64,000 bases of DNA from Camellia lanceoleosa (lineage: Eukaryota > Streptophyta > Magnoliopsida > Ericales > Theaceae), in NCBI GenBank assembly GCA_025200525.1, contig CM045761.1:45764190-45828189 (forward strand), written 5' to 3'. Positions 11,318-23,083 of the stretch are shown here, piece after piece; position 1 is the stretch's first letter, and every line of letters starts with the position of its first letter. A program made the position numbers and the translations under genes. The notes beneath the pieces are model-generated. The model was not told the DNA's origin and ran no database searches. It saw only the letters and a program-made list of their open reading frames with translations.

Positions 11318-14300
11318 TGTAGACACCTGATTTTTGACCGTCCTCAAGACTTAGATGTCATCGTTTGTGCACGCGATGATTGTGCTTGTTTGTGTTCATT
11401 TTGAGCGCCCGAAGCTCTCGGCAGAACGCCCTATCTTTAAGCCTTTGAACCTTGTTCTTTCTCTACCTGGTTTTGGACCAAAACCTGATGTCTGGACTTG
11501 TTGGTGATCTGTCGGCCAACCCCCAAAGCTGTCGGCCATGGGAGGCTTATGTTGGCTATATGTGTGGCGGGTCGACCACCAGTGGTGGCCGGTCGACTAC
11601 CAGTGGTGGTCGACGGCCACCAGTCTCTTTTTCTAGATATTTCTAGATATTTGTTGCCAACTGTGCCAGTTGTTGCTCACTGAGCTACATCTTCATACAC
11701 GTGTATGGTAGGATGTATTCAAGCTTAAACCTTTGAGCTGCATTTTCTACACTTTTGCACATAGACCCTTGATCAAACACTCTCACCTTTGAGCTAAGGT
11801 CCCTTGGACTTTTGTTTGAGCCTTGGAAGGGGTTTTGAGCTTGAATTTGTGGCTGAATTGTACTTTGTTTCAAAGGTACAGAACTTACCTCACTTAAGCT
11901 TATTGTGCATACTTGTTTTGCCATATTTTTCAACTGTTTTAAGATTGTTTTTGAGGTGTACAAAACTCTGTTTTTTAGGTATAAAAGTGGTGGTTTAAGC
12001 CTTTATGAGTTAGGGGGTTGTCCCTCCTTTTTGCTCCTTAGCTTGTGAAACTTTTTGCACCATTTTCTACTACCTTCAAATCAAAATTTTTGGCCCTTTT
12101 TACCACTAAAAGTCAGAGTTTTTTCAGTGACCAAAACCTTCTTTTGAAGTCCAAAATTGGAGGGGTTAGCCTTCCCTTCTTGTTGTCTTGCTTGCATGCC
12201 TAGTTGCCTTACATGTTAGCATGCTTTTATAGCCTCACTTAGCTTTGGTCCAGCATGTTTTTGCTACTATTTTGACTTGTTTTATCTCTGTTTTGGGCTG
12301 GTTAAGTCCTTGGGAGCCTTGTATGGCATAGTTGTAGTGTTAATTCCTTCACTAGCCTAGTATTTTAATGCTTTGATCATCATTCTTTTGAGTTGAAAGC
12401 ATGTTTTAGTGTTGTTTTGCACTCCATTTCAGCACTGAAATCTCTGTAATCTCCCTCTATTCTTCACTTTTTCGTTTGCTTTGAAAGTGGTTTTAAACCA
12501 CTTGTTTGCTTAAGTGTGAAATTGAGACATTCATGCTTAATGGTTTAATCCCTTCGGGGGTTCATTATCAATGGCATGAGGTCTCTTTCATGCCCAAGGC
12601 ACTTGTGGTTTAAGCCCACTTTCCATTAGAGGACAATTCACCATTTAGACTAATTAATTAAATAATGGATTGGTAATCTAAAATGAGTAAACAAAATGAA
12701 CAAAATAAAAGAGGCAAGATAAACATCTTTTGTGTTTCATTGCATGTGTTCGAATCGGACGTTAATTCGAACACAAGGAAAATGGGACATTTCATACTCA
12801 AAGTATTGAAATGTGCCACTTTCCTTGGTCACCATCACCCTTGAACATGCATGATAGGGGGTGGTTTTGTTGGGTCTTGTCTTGCACTCATTAATCTTGT
12901 ACAAGCTTGGTTCTTTAGCCATCATGCATGGAAAATGCTTGGCTGATGGTTTAAGAGCCAAAAGTTACACCCCTTTGGGCTTGTTTGATGATAAGAGGTG
13001 TAACAGCACACACAAACCTGTGAGAATACACTGTTTTGCTCTGTCTACTCTCTGTTGCAGCAAAAAGAGGAGTTCTTGTCAGTAGTGGCCGACCGGCCAC
13101 CACCAGTAGCCGACCAGCCACCAGTGGTAGCTGACAAGCCCCCTGTTGGCCACCAATGAAAATTCTGTAGTGTGCTCCTGAGGTGGAGCAGAGGTGTTCT
13201 AGAAGTTGGTACAATTTTCAGTGTTCAAATGCGCAAACAGAGGCACTCGACAACAAGACAGTGGCTTTTCAGGCGGAGAAACCGAGCATGCATGCATCCC
13301 TCGTTTTCCGAGGTCGTTTAATTAACTTGCTTAGTTAATTAGTTATAGAATGTTATAATTTTAGTTGATTAATTTGTTTTGTAATTAATTAGCTTAATTC
13401 AATTTGTAATATTTAATTAGCTTATAATAAATTAGTTAATTCATTTTGTGTTGTAATAATTAGTTAGCTTAGCTTAGATTAGCTTAGCTCTTATTCATTC
13501 GGACCCTCCTTCATGAGGGCACAATGTTATAATAAGTGTGCGTGTGTGTGTGCATGTCTTTCAACTCCACGTCTTTCTCCCTTTTATTTAATCGCTTTCG
13601 ATGGTAAGATTAGGGACATTTTCAATTAGCATACCTTATGCTTGCATGCTTGCATCCATTCATTCGTATTGCATGCACCGAGGCTCGACGCATCATTCAA
13701 ACTGCATGGTCACTTTCAATACTTCTTTGAATACGTGTTTATTACATGTTGTTTCAAATCGATTCATATGCCATATAGTAGCCGAGCCTATTAAATGCAT
13801 ATTGCATGTGTTACATTAGACACTTAACATAGTTAGGATCATACATCTTTCTAACTAGTTTTTGTTTTGGCTTAGAGTATTCGATAAGCTTTTACACTTT
13901 AGCATACTTGCATGAGTGTGATTGCCATATTGCCATGATTCACATGCTTACCATAAGGCTATGTGCTTAAATGCTAAACTGCATGAATGCGTGTGGATGA
14001 AGGCTTATTGTTTGAATTGGAACAATTCAACAAATGTGCATTTTAAGCCTACTTTGTTGAGTGACAAATCATGTTTTAAGCCCACTATGTTTGGTGGAAA
14101 ATCCGCATCTTTAAGCCCACTTGAGAGTGGCAAATTCAAATCATTTTCGAAAGCAAACATGACTTGAAATGTTCCAATTCTTGCGATTTAGTCTATACTT
14201 GTGTGTGTGCGCATCACATAGTAAGGTTAGATTAATAACCGGAACAAGAACACATGATGTTTATATAATTTCATATCATGGTTATTAGAGGCTAATCTTT

Positions 14301-14660
14301 GATCGGACGAGCGAGGGTGCTCAATTCATGACCTTCCCCCCTCGTACCCAAGTTCCCGAGCCGAGGCAACTTTGGTGATGACGGGCGCGTGGCCTTTGGC
14401 ATGAGTCAGGGTTTCCTAAATTTCTCCAGAAATAAAATATTTAGGTGGCAACTCTATAATCTGGCAGAGCAGTCCAATTTTGGCATTATTTGATTTAAAA
14501 TTGATTTTCCAAAAAGATTTTCCGGATTTGGACTCTTTGGTGTTTATCAGTTTCACATTGTACTTGTGAGACTAGATTTAGAACCGCGGGAGTCCCAACT
14601 GTGAGGCCTTCTTTTCAAACCCTTTCCGAAAGGCGAGGTGCGAAAAAAAGCGATCCTACA
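11318..14660 (+). repeat. 5' LTR of the Ogre-like element (LTR B)
   Basis: It begins TGTAGACACCTG and ends CGATCCTACA, 3343 bp, collinear with the 3' LTR. It has GTCGGCC/GGTCGAC repeats at 11508-11625, a second GGCCGACCGGCC cluster at 13086-13155 after CTCTGTTGCAG, a CCCTC-GAGGG hairpin at 13501, and a TGGCAACTCT block near 14445. Compared with the 3' LTR it lacks the ~110-130 bp that hold the TATA box and CT-rich leader (33051-33185), the junction being near 11730-11745, so it probably cannot drive transcription. Confidence 0.9.
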
Positions 14661-14665
14661 ATTTC

Positions 14666-14683
14666 TGGTGACTCTGCTGGGGA
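14666..14683 (+). other. primer-binding site of the Ogre-like element
   Basis: TGGTGACTCTGCTGGGGA, five bases after the LTR end. Ogre elements use a site of the form TGGCGACTC...GGGGA, complementary to tRNA-Arg (established knowledge); here C is changed to T at the fourth base. Confidence 0.85.
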
Positions 14684-15511
14684 TATAGAGAACTTGACTC
14701 GAACTCATGACATGTTGTTTTATTTACACTTATGTGTTTCTTTACATTGCATTTGCATTGGTGCACCTAAGCCGGTTGTAGGCTCTACCACGATGGGAAC
14801 ACAACCCTTGGATTCGGACTACCGCTGTATTGTTTGATCCTCCTTTCACTTTTCGGTGTTAGGAGCGAGAGGTATATTAGGTGGTCTTGCTAAGGTATCC
14901 TTATTTGACTAATCGACCTAGTTGCATATTGGAAGCCATAGAGACTGTTCCAAACTAGGACAGGTTGCTCACCTAAGTGCATGAATTTTTTGAAACCGTT
15001 TGTGAATCCCTAGTTCCTGACGAAATTAGGACAGGATAACCCTACCCCATCATAGGGGTGTTTTGGCTCTTACTTGCTTGATTAATGCTTTTAGAGTGAA
15101 ACTCTGCAGGAATGTATGTATCAGTTGCAAGTCTGGGGTACCAGTTTTGGGGTAGAAATCAGTGTTTGAGTACAGTTTTCCAGCTTGTAATTACAATTGC
15201 ATGTTGTTTCTGTTTGAGCCGAGGTGCTGTGCGTTTTCTGATTCTTGTTTCCTTTACTTTATTTTGCTTTTTGCAAGGTATTCTTTCATGATTGCTCCAG
15301 ATGAGGCAGTTACCCCCAAGCACTCTGGACTCGAGTAAGGCGACTTTAACAATCTGGGGATCTTATAAGAGGACAACCAGTGTTTGCTTCACTACCTTCG
15401 GTTACAAGACGGAGGAGAGTTTGGCATAATTCACCTATTCAACAAACACCCACACCCAGTCAGGGATAGTTTTCTGCTTCCACTTTAGTAAGGGAGTATT
15501 CACTAGTTCAA
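14684..15511 (+). other. untranslated leader of the Ogre-like element
   Basis: 828 bp between primer site and gag start. No ORF with a recognisable domain; the extra ORF1 that some legume Ogre elements carry upstream of gag is not seen here. Confidence 0.6.
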
Positions 15512-16276
15512 ATGGCTCAGTATCCAACCGGAATGGAAGACTTGCTTCAGAACCTCTAACAGACTATTGAGAACATGCAGCGAGATGCTGCCCGTCAAGC
15601 CGAGACCACAGCTCGCTAAGCCGAGGTCGTAGCTCACCAAGCCAAGGTAATATAAAGGCTTCAACGATAGCAACCACAACTTGCAGTGGCCTCTGCATCA
15701 CAAACACCGCTGGTGGGAATCCCGGCACCCGAGGTTACAATCAATGTCCAGGAGAATACGGGCATTCAGGTAGACCTCATCCCACCCCAGACTTCCAAGG
15801 CACCAGTTTATCTAACAGAGGTACCGTTTGAGTTTGAGGTTGACCCTACTGTATTGAAAGTGAACAAGCTGGAAAAGCTCTTTAAACGAGCTCAGGGTGT
15901 GAATTCGATCCCGGATATTGAGGACGGCTATACAGATTCGGCAGTGACATTGCCAGATAGGTTTAAAATGCCGCATATAGACTGCTTTGATGGCTTAGGT
16001 GATCCCATGGTCCATTTACAGCAGTTTTCAGACATACTACAGCCGATGGGTCTATCTAGACTACATAAGTTATCCCTCTTCGGTAGAACCGTGTCGGGTA
16101 TCGCGGCCATTTGGTATGCCAAACTTGAAGACTTTGTAAAGAGGAACTGGGAAGAGACGGTTGAGGCCTTTATTGTTCAATACTCTTACAACACGCAGAT
16201 TGAGGTCACAACTCGTGATCTCAAAGCAACTCGCCAGGAGTCGAAGGAAGGTTTCAAGACATGCCTAGAATCGTGA
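15512..16276 (+). pseudogene. gag of the Ogre-like element (truncated)
   Basis: ATG at 15512 opens MAQYPTGMEDLLQNL, in frame with the long open stretch from 15686. The latter contains FEFEVDPTVLKVNKLEKLFK and LPDRFKMPHIDCFDGLGDPM, then a capsid-like helical region with FGRTVSGIAAIWYAKL, as in Tat/Ogre gag. Four stops in the N-terminal 60 codons (three TAA, one TAG) mostly fall where glutamine is expected in this Gln-rich helix. The frame ends at a TGA created around a 25-bp tandem duplication (16256-16280 repeated from 16281). The rest of gag, any zinc knuckle and the aspartic protease are absent: the text jumps to the protease-RT linker. Confidence 0.82.
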
Positions 16277-16298
16277 TCTCAAGACATGCCTAGAATCG
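16256..16298 (+). repeat. 25-bp tandem duplication at the gag-pol deletion
   Basis: AAGACATGCCTAGAATCG occurs at 16256 and again at 16281. It sits where gag breaks off and the linker before reverse transcriptase begins, so it marks or follows the deletion of gag C-terminus and protease. Confidence 0.85.
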
Positions 16299-17817
16299 AT
16301 CCTGAGATTGTACAGCACCGGATCCCTCTTTACCCCGAGGCCTGACCTGTCAAGCAAAAGCTTCAGAGAATATGCTCGGATTGGGCTTTAAAGATTAATG
16401 AAAATGTCACCAAGTAGATAGACACAGGGCTTTTGCTGGTATCTGAGTATCTAACTTGGTTGGCCAATATCGTTCCGATGATGAAGAAAGATGGTAGAAT
16501 TCGGGTGTGTGTGAATTTCAGAGATCTGAACAAAGCCAGTCCAAAGGACGACTTTCCTCTACCGTACATCGATAAATTGGTGGACTTCACCGTAGGCCAT
16601 GCGTTACTCTCCTTTATGGATGGATTTTTCGGGTATAACCAGATCTTGATGGCACCCGAGGACAGAGAGAAGATTGCCTTCACCACGCTGTGGGGAACCT
16701 ACTGCTATAGGGTGATGCCGTTCGGTCTGAAGAATGCTGGGGCTACTTATTAACGGCCTGTGACCACTATCTTGCATGATATGATCCACAAAGAGATTGA
16801 GGTGTACGTGGACGACATGATTGTCAAGTCCAAAGAAAGAGAGGGCCATTACACCACATTGAAGAAATTCTTTTAACGGATCAGAGAATATCAGTTGAGG
16901 CTGAATCGACAGAAGTGCACATTTGGCATAACAGCAGGGAAAATGTTGGGGTTCTTTATCACACAGAGGGACATTGAGGTTGATCCTTCCAAAATCAAGG
17001 CCATCGTAAAAATGCCATCACCAAGGACTAAAAAGGAGGTGCGAGGTTTTCTGGGTAAAGTGCAATTCATAAGATGGTTTATTACAAAATTAACCTTGAC
17101 TTGTGAACCACTATTTGGTCTCTTGAAGAAAGGAAAGAAATTCCAATGGGATGACCGATGCCAGGTTGCTTTTGAGCAAATTAAGCAATACCTTCAGAAC
17201 CCGCCCGTGTTGTCACCACCAAAGCCGAGGAAGCCGTTGATTCTGTATCTATTAGTAACAGACACGACTATGGGTTGCATGCTTGCACAGGAATCTGAGG
17301 ATAAAGTGGAGAAAGCCATTTATTACCTGAGCAAGAAGATGCTGGAATATGAGACCCACTATATGCCCCTGAAAAAGGCTTGCTTAGCCTTGGTATGGGC
17401 TACCAAGAAGTTGAGGCACTACCTGTTAGCTTACTCTGTAATTATGGGTTCAAGATTAGATCCCATCAAATATCTCTTTGAGAAACTAGCATTTGCGGGT
17501 AGGCTAGCCCGTTGGTTGCTTCTTCTCTCCGAATTTGATTTGAAGTATGTGAATCGCAAGTCTGTCAAGGAGAGAGCGGTGGCAGAGTTCTTTGCAGATC
17601 ACCTAGTGGAAGGGGACGAAGCAGTACAATATCTATTCCCAAATGAAGCTATTCTGCAAGTCGAGGAAGAAACTTGGACAATGTACTTTGACGGAGTGTC
17701 TAATCAATATGGTTATGGGATAAGGGTGTTGCTGATAGTACCCGATAATTCTTATATACCCTTAGCCTTCAAACTTCGGTTCAAGGTATCTAACAATGAA
17801 GCAGAATACGAAGCGTG
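16286..17817 (+). pseudogene. reverse transcriptase and RNase H (5' part), Ogre-like pol
   Basis: Text starts MPRIDPEIVQHRIPLYPEA, the linker before RT in Ogre/Tat pol. RT fingers and palm follow (MKKDGRIRVCVNFRDLNKAS; FPLPYIDKLVD; SFMDGFFGYNQI; MPFGLKNAGATY), then the catalytic box EVYVDDM (YVDD at 16805-16816, intact), then KCTFGITAGKMLGF, the connection region, and RNase H from about 17300 (YYLSKKMLEYE...) to NNEAEYEAC at 17817. Stops at about 16343, 16415, 16750 and 16873 disrupt RT; two are TAG/TAA at expected Gln positions. The RNase H reading frame is cut by a solo LTR and resumes at 23084. Confidence 0.92.
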
Positions 17818-18643
17818 TGTAGACACCCCATTTTTGACCAACCTTAAGACTCAGACGTCATCGATTGAGCGCTCGGTGATAGTGCATATTGTGCTCGTTT
17901 CGAGGTTTCGGAGTTTTCGGCCGAGTGCCTTGCCTCCAGGTCTCTGAACTCTTTGTGCTTTGGCTTGGTTTGCGGACCAAGTCTTGTTTTCCTTGTCTGA
18001 GGGAGGGAGAGGTCTTGTAGACCACTTTTCCCGCTCGGAGACTAGTTTCCGATTTTTGGAGCCTTCGGCCGCACGCCTTGTCTCGGGACCGCTTAACGTT
18101 CTCCGTTTGGCGTGGTTTTTGAACCACACCTTTTTTCCTTGGCCTAGAGGGCCACTGTGGTTTGGGAGACCACTTTTGTGGTCGTAAACCACTTTTGGTG
18201 CTTGTCAGCTAGTTTTCGAGGCTCCTGGTTGTGCACCTTGCCTCCCAGACTTTCGTCTTGCATCCGTTTTGGTTTGTTTTTGGTACAAACCTTGTTTTCC
18301 TTGTTTGGAAGGTGGTACAAGGGTGAGAGACTAGTTCTTCCCCTTGGAGACCACTTTTCTTCCCGCCAGCTAGTTTTCTGGTCGGGAAACTAGTTTGCTT
18401 GGTCTTTGGACCACCTTTTCTGGCCGGCCACCCATCCACTACATTGTTTTCATGCTTTAGACTCTCTTCCACCATGGCCGACCAATTGTCTTCTTGGGAG
18501 ACCACTTGAAGTGGTCGGCTACTTTTTGGAGATATTTTCTTCCAGCTGGCATAGCTGGAGAGCATTTGAACCATCCTCCATACACGTGTATGGGGGATGA
18601 CCTTGAGCCTTAGCTTCTTCAAGAAGCTTGTGCTTTTTCTATC

Positions 18644-18650
18644 TATAAGA
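18644..18650 (+). promoter_or_regulatory. TATA box of LTR C
   Basis: TATAAGA about 825 bp from the LTR start, followed by CT-rich text (18715-18730), matching the layout of the 3' LTR of the full element. Confidence 0.45.
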
Positions 18651-20699
18651 GGGAGGCTCCCCCTCCCTCCTCCAGGTTCAGAAATTGGTGGTTTGAGAGA
18701 TAGATACACCTTTATCTCTATATCTCTCTCTTTGCTTCATTTTTGTGCCTTAAAGTGTCATTTTGTCTCACTTTTGTACACAAACACACACTCAAACACC
18801 ATACTCTTGGAGTTGAGGTCCCTTGAAGCTGTTTTTGGAGTTCTTGGACTGGTTTGGGCTTAAAGAAGCTGCTAGAGTTGCAGCTTTGAAGGTGGTCTTC
18901 AAGGGTGAGCCTTTAACCTTTTAAACCCCCATTTTTGCTTAAGCTTTTAGCCCTACTTGCATGTTGTTTTAAGCTTAACTCTTAACTACAAAAAGTTCTG
19001 AATTTTGGTACTTAAGATCTTTGTTTAAGGTCACTTTTGTGTTTGGGGTTTTTTATCTCCTCTTAGGCCTTTTTTGGCCTTACTTTTGTGCCTTCTTTAT
19101 AAGCTTTTGGGACCACCTTGTTTTGGCCTTCTCACCAGAGGGATTTCAGTGGTGGGGATGGTGTTTTAAGGTCCCAAAAAAGAGAGGGTCATCCCCTCTC
19201 CTTGTGTCTTCAATACTTGCCTTGAATGTCTCATGTTTGAGCATGTTTGTTAAGCTTGAGTTGGCTTGTTCTTAGCTTGTATTTGGGCTTATTCTAGCAT
19301 GGCATACCACTGTTTTTACTTGGTTTGGTCACTCCATGCATGGTTTATACACTTGTAGAGTAAATCACACACACTAGTCTTGTATGCTTCATGAAGTAGC
19401 ATGTCATTCTGGCTTATGTTGAGTCCATTTCAGCATGTTCTTGATGTTTTTTTGCCATGCCATGACTCTGTTTTGGGTGGGTTTGGTCACCCCTTGCATG
19501 CTCTATGCACTTGTAGTGCAATTCCTTAAATTAGCCTAACATGCATCATGCCTTAACATGTCATTCTAGCATGCTTTTGGCTTAATCTTGAGAAGCTTTT
19601 GTCCATATTTTAACATGCTTTAGCTCTGATTTGTGTTGTTTTGGCCATGCATGACTTGCTTTGTATAGCCATGGTTCAATCTAGCTTGTTAGCTTTGTGC
19701 ATCAAGTCCACTAGCATGCTTTGCTTGGCCTATTTGAATGATTTGACATCATTTATAATGTGATTTCAAACCATGTTTCATGGTCATGAACTTGTATCTT
19801 TCGCTCTTTCAATGCGTTGGAGGGTTTGCCTCTTTATGCCTTAACATGAATCATTGCGTATGCCTTCATGCCTTTGCTTGCGAGCTATCATTTCAATGTG
19901 TTTTTAGGGTTATTTTGCCGTGATATAACTCTGATTTTTGTTGGTTAAGTCATCCCATGCTTGGTCCTAATAGGTGTAGTGTAATCCACCTTATTTGCCT
20001 TATATGCATTATGTCTTATGCCCTTCATAATAGCTTGTTTTGGCTTCCTTCCATACATGTTTTAGTACTATTTTGACATATTCTAGGACTTTTTTTGGTT
20101 GCCTTTGCCATATCCTTCATGCTTTGTATAGTAGTAGTGTAATTGGCCTTGCTAGCTTTGTGTTTTGGTGATTCATGCATGCTATCCTTGAGCTATTTAG
20201 ATGATTTGGCATCATTTAATACTTCATTTCAAAGCTTATAGCATGCTTATGTTCCCACTTCTTTCATGCTTTGAATGCCTTTAAGTGTTGTGCATTGTTG
20301 CCTTACTTATAGCCTAGCATGTATGCCATCTTGCCTAGGCCTTTGTGCCCCTGACTTAGCATATTTTGGTCCATGTTTAGACCTACTTGAGCTTTGTTTG
20401 TGGTTGGATCATGCATATTTGTCATGTATTGCATGCCTCCTTTGTAGTTCTCTTTATTAGCCTTCATGCTTTAGGACTTTTGCATGCCATGCTTACTTTG
20501 TTTGAATGATTTGGCATCATTTCTTACTCCATTTTAGTGCATTTAGTGTTGTTACACTTCCGCATTTGTCACTCCTTGAGCCTTCTTGAGAGTTGTGCTC
20601 TTAGGCCTAGTTGATAGGCCAATGCATTGTGCATGCATGCTTTGTATTTTGTGCCTTTATTTTGGTGTTATGGCCACTGATTTAGGCATGGCTGAGGTC

Positions 20700-21190
20700 T
20701 ACCCACATTCAGTTTAAGTCCATTGAGCATTGTGTATGCCATGTTACATCGCATCGTGCATGTTATGTTGTTGTTCGCATTGCGCATGCTATGTTCTTGA
20801 TTTGCATTGTGTATGCCATAATCACATTGCATTGAGTATGCCATGTAGTTCATTGCATTGTGAATGCCATGTTGTTTGCATGCTTAGGTCACATTAAGCA
20901 TTGTATATGCCATGTTCATTGCATTGTGTATACTAGTTGCCATTTGCATCGAGTATGCCACATTGATCATTGCATTGTGTATGCCATGTAGCTCATTCGC
21001 ATTGCGCATGCTAGTATGTTAATCGCATGTTTGCATGCTTGTCCCTTTGCATGTTTGCATGCCATTTGCATTACATGTTTGCATGCATAAGTCATATTGC
21101 ATATTTGCATGCTTGTGTTACATTGCATTTTTGCATATTCCATGTTACATAGCATTGTGCATGCCATGTTATTTGTTGCATTGTGTTTGG
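20700..21190. repeat. GCATTGTGTATGCCATG-type repeats inside LTR C
   Basis: Variants of CATTG-GTATGCCATGTT recur every 25-45 bases, about fifteen times, merging into GTTTGCATGC repeats near 21020-21120. The block is much longer than the corresponding text in the other LTRs and accounts for part of this LTR's extra length. Confidence 0.7.
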
Positions 21191-23083
21191 AATAGGTGTT
21201 AGTCCAAACACGAGAAATAAGGGACGTTTCATACTTAAAGTGATGAAACGTGCCTCAATTCTCGGTCGCCGACACTCTTGATCATACATGATAGAGTTTT
21301 AGGCCTTATGTGTTTATGTGTGTATTTATTTCATATTGAATTGTGCAACTTCGCCTCTCGGCCATCATGCATTAAAATGCGCGATTGGTGGCCCGAGGGT
21401 CGAGAACTACACTCCCTTGAGCTTATGAAATGATAGGGAGGGTGGTTGTGTACACATATCTTGCAAATACATTGCCATGCCCTTTCTTGCTCTCTGTTGC
21501 AGCAAATTGGAAGATTGCAGCAACAACTGGTCGACCAGCCAGAAAAACTAGCTGGCCGACCACTTTTTCTAGTTTGCAGTAGCAAAAAGTGGTCGGCAGG
21601 TGGCTGCAGACATCAACAATTGGTCGGCCACCCTCCCACAGGTCCCTAAGGTGGAGTTGAAGCTTTCTGGAGCTTGGTGCAAGTTTCTGAGAGCAGTTGC
21701 AAACGTGAGGCAAGTTGGGGCATCGCGACGGATTTTCGAACGAGGCGACCGGACATGCATGCACTTTTCTCCCTCTGAGGGCCTTATTTTTATTGCTTTA
21801 TTTAGCTAATGTGATTAGCTAGTTTACGCTTTGGTTTGTACCTTAAGTGGTTAATGCGTTTAGCTGCTTAATTGTTTTGTAATACTTAGTTAACTGGGAT
21901 TAGTTAATTAGCTTTGTTGTGATGTAATAATTAGTTTAATTAGCTTAGATTAGGTAGTTAGCTCATTATTCGGACCCTCCATCGAGAGGGCCAATTGTTG
22001 TAATAAGCGTGCGTATGTGTGATGCATGTCTTCCAACCCCCATTTCTTTCTCCTTTTTACTTAACCGCTTACGATGGTTAGTTTTAGGGCATATTTTATT
22101 TAGCATACCTTATGCTTGCATGTGCGCATTCATTCATCTATTTTGCATGCACCGGGCTCGGCACATCATACAAATTGCATTGTATTTCAATTCCAATTTG
22201 AGTACATGTATCAAGTTGCATTTCACATGACATCTTAGAATAGCCGAGCCTATTTTAGCTACATTTCGCATGTGTTGCATTAGCCATCTTAACATGAACT
22301 AGGATCATGCATGATTTCTAATTAGTTCTTTGTTTTGGCTGGGAGTACACTGTGAGTGTTTACGCTTTAGCATACTGCATGTGTGTTATTAACTGCCATG
22401 AAAGCATGCTTGCCATGAGGCTAACTGCTTATTTGATATAACTGCCTGAATGCCTGTGGGTAAAGGTTGGATTGCTTGAATCGGAACAATTCATTGAAAT
22501 CCCTTATTTAGCCTACTTGCGAGTAGCAAACTTTAAACCCTTTTCACAAACAAACATGCAATGTTTGGTTCCAAATTAGGCGATCTAGTCTATACTTGTA
22601 TGCTGTGCGCATCACGTAGTAAGATTAGCTAATTAACCGGAATAAGAGCACATGTGTTTTCAAAAACAAAATATCATGCTTAGTATAGGCCGATCTTTGA
22701 TCGGGCGAGCGGGGGTGCTCATTGCATGACCTTCTCCTCTCGTACCCAAGTTCCCGAGCCGAGGCAACTTTGGTGATGACAGACACATGGCCTTAGGCAC
22801 AAGTCAGGATTTTCTAAATTTCCCCAAAATAAAATATTTTGGTTGCGACTCTGTATTTGGCAAAGCAGTCCATGTTTGACACTTCTTTATAAAATCAGTT
22901 TTCTAAAAAGATTTTCCGGATTTGGACTCTTTGGTGATTTATTGGTCTTGCATTACACTTTGCGAGATTAGATTCAGAACCGTGACATTGAGTCCGAACT
23001 GTAGTAGCTCAGAACAAAACGCGATTCGCACCGTGCACCTCATCGCGCGCGGATATCAGAGAGTTCTCGGGAGCACATCTACA

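Larger units (their letters stand above)
17818..23083 (+). mobile_element. solo LTR of an Ogre-like element (LTR C), inserted in RNase H
   Basis: It begins TGTAGACACCCC and ends CACATCTACA, flanked by GCGTG at 17813-17817 and 23084-23088. Deleting it with one GCGTG restores a continuous RNase H text across the join. At 5266 bp it is the longest LTR of the family here. It has a TATAAGA box at 18644, GGCCGGCC/GGCCGAC motifs at 18421-18500, a second GGTCG/GGCCGACC cluster at 21528-21640 after CTCTGTTGCAG, an expanded GCATTGTGTATGCCATG-type repeat at 20700-21190, the CCCTC-GAGGG hairpin at 21972, and the GGTTGCGACTCTG block near 22840. Confidence 0.92.

Noticed and set aside
17960..18863. Several open frames of 60-170 codons in LTR C
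   Set aside because: They lie in non-coding LTR text, overlap on both strands and show no domain.
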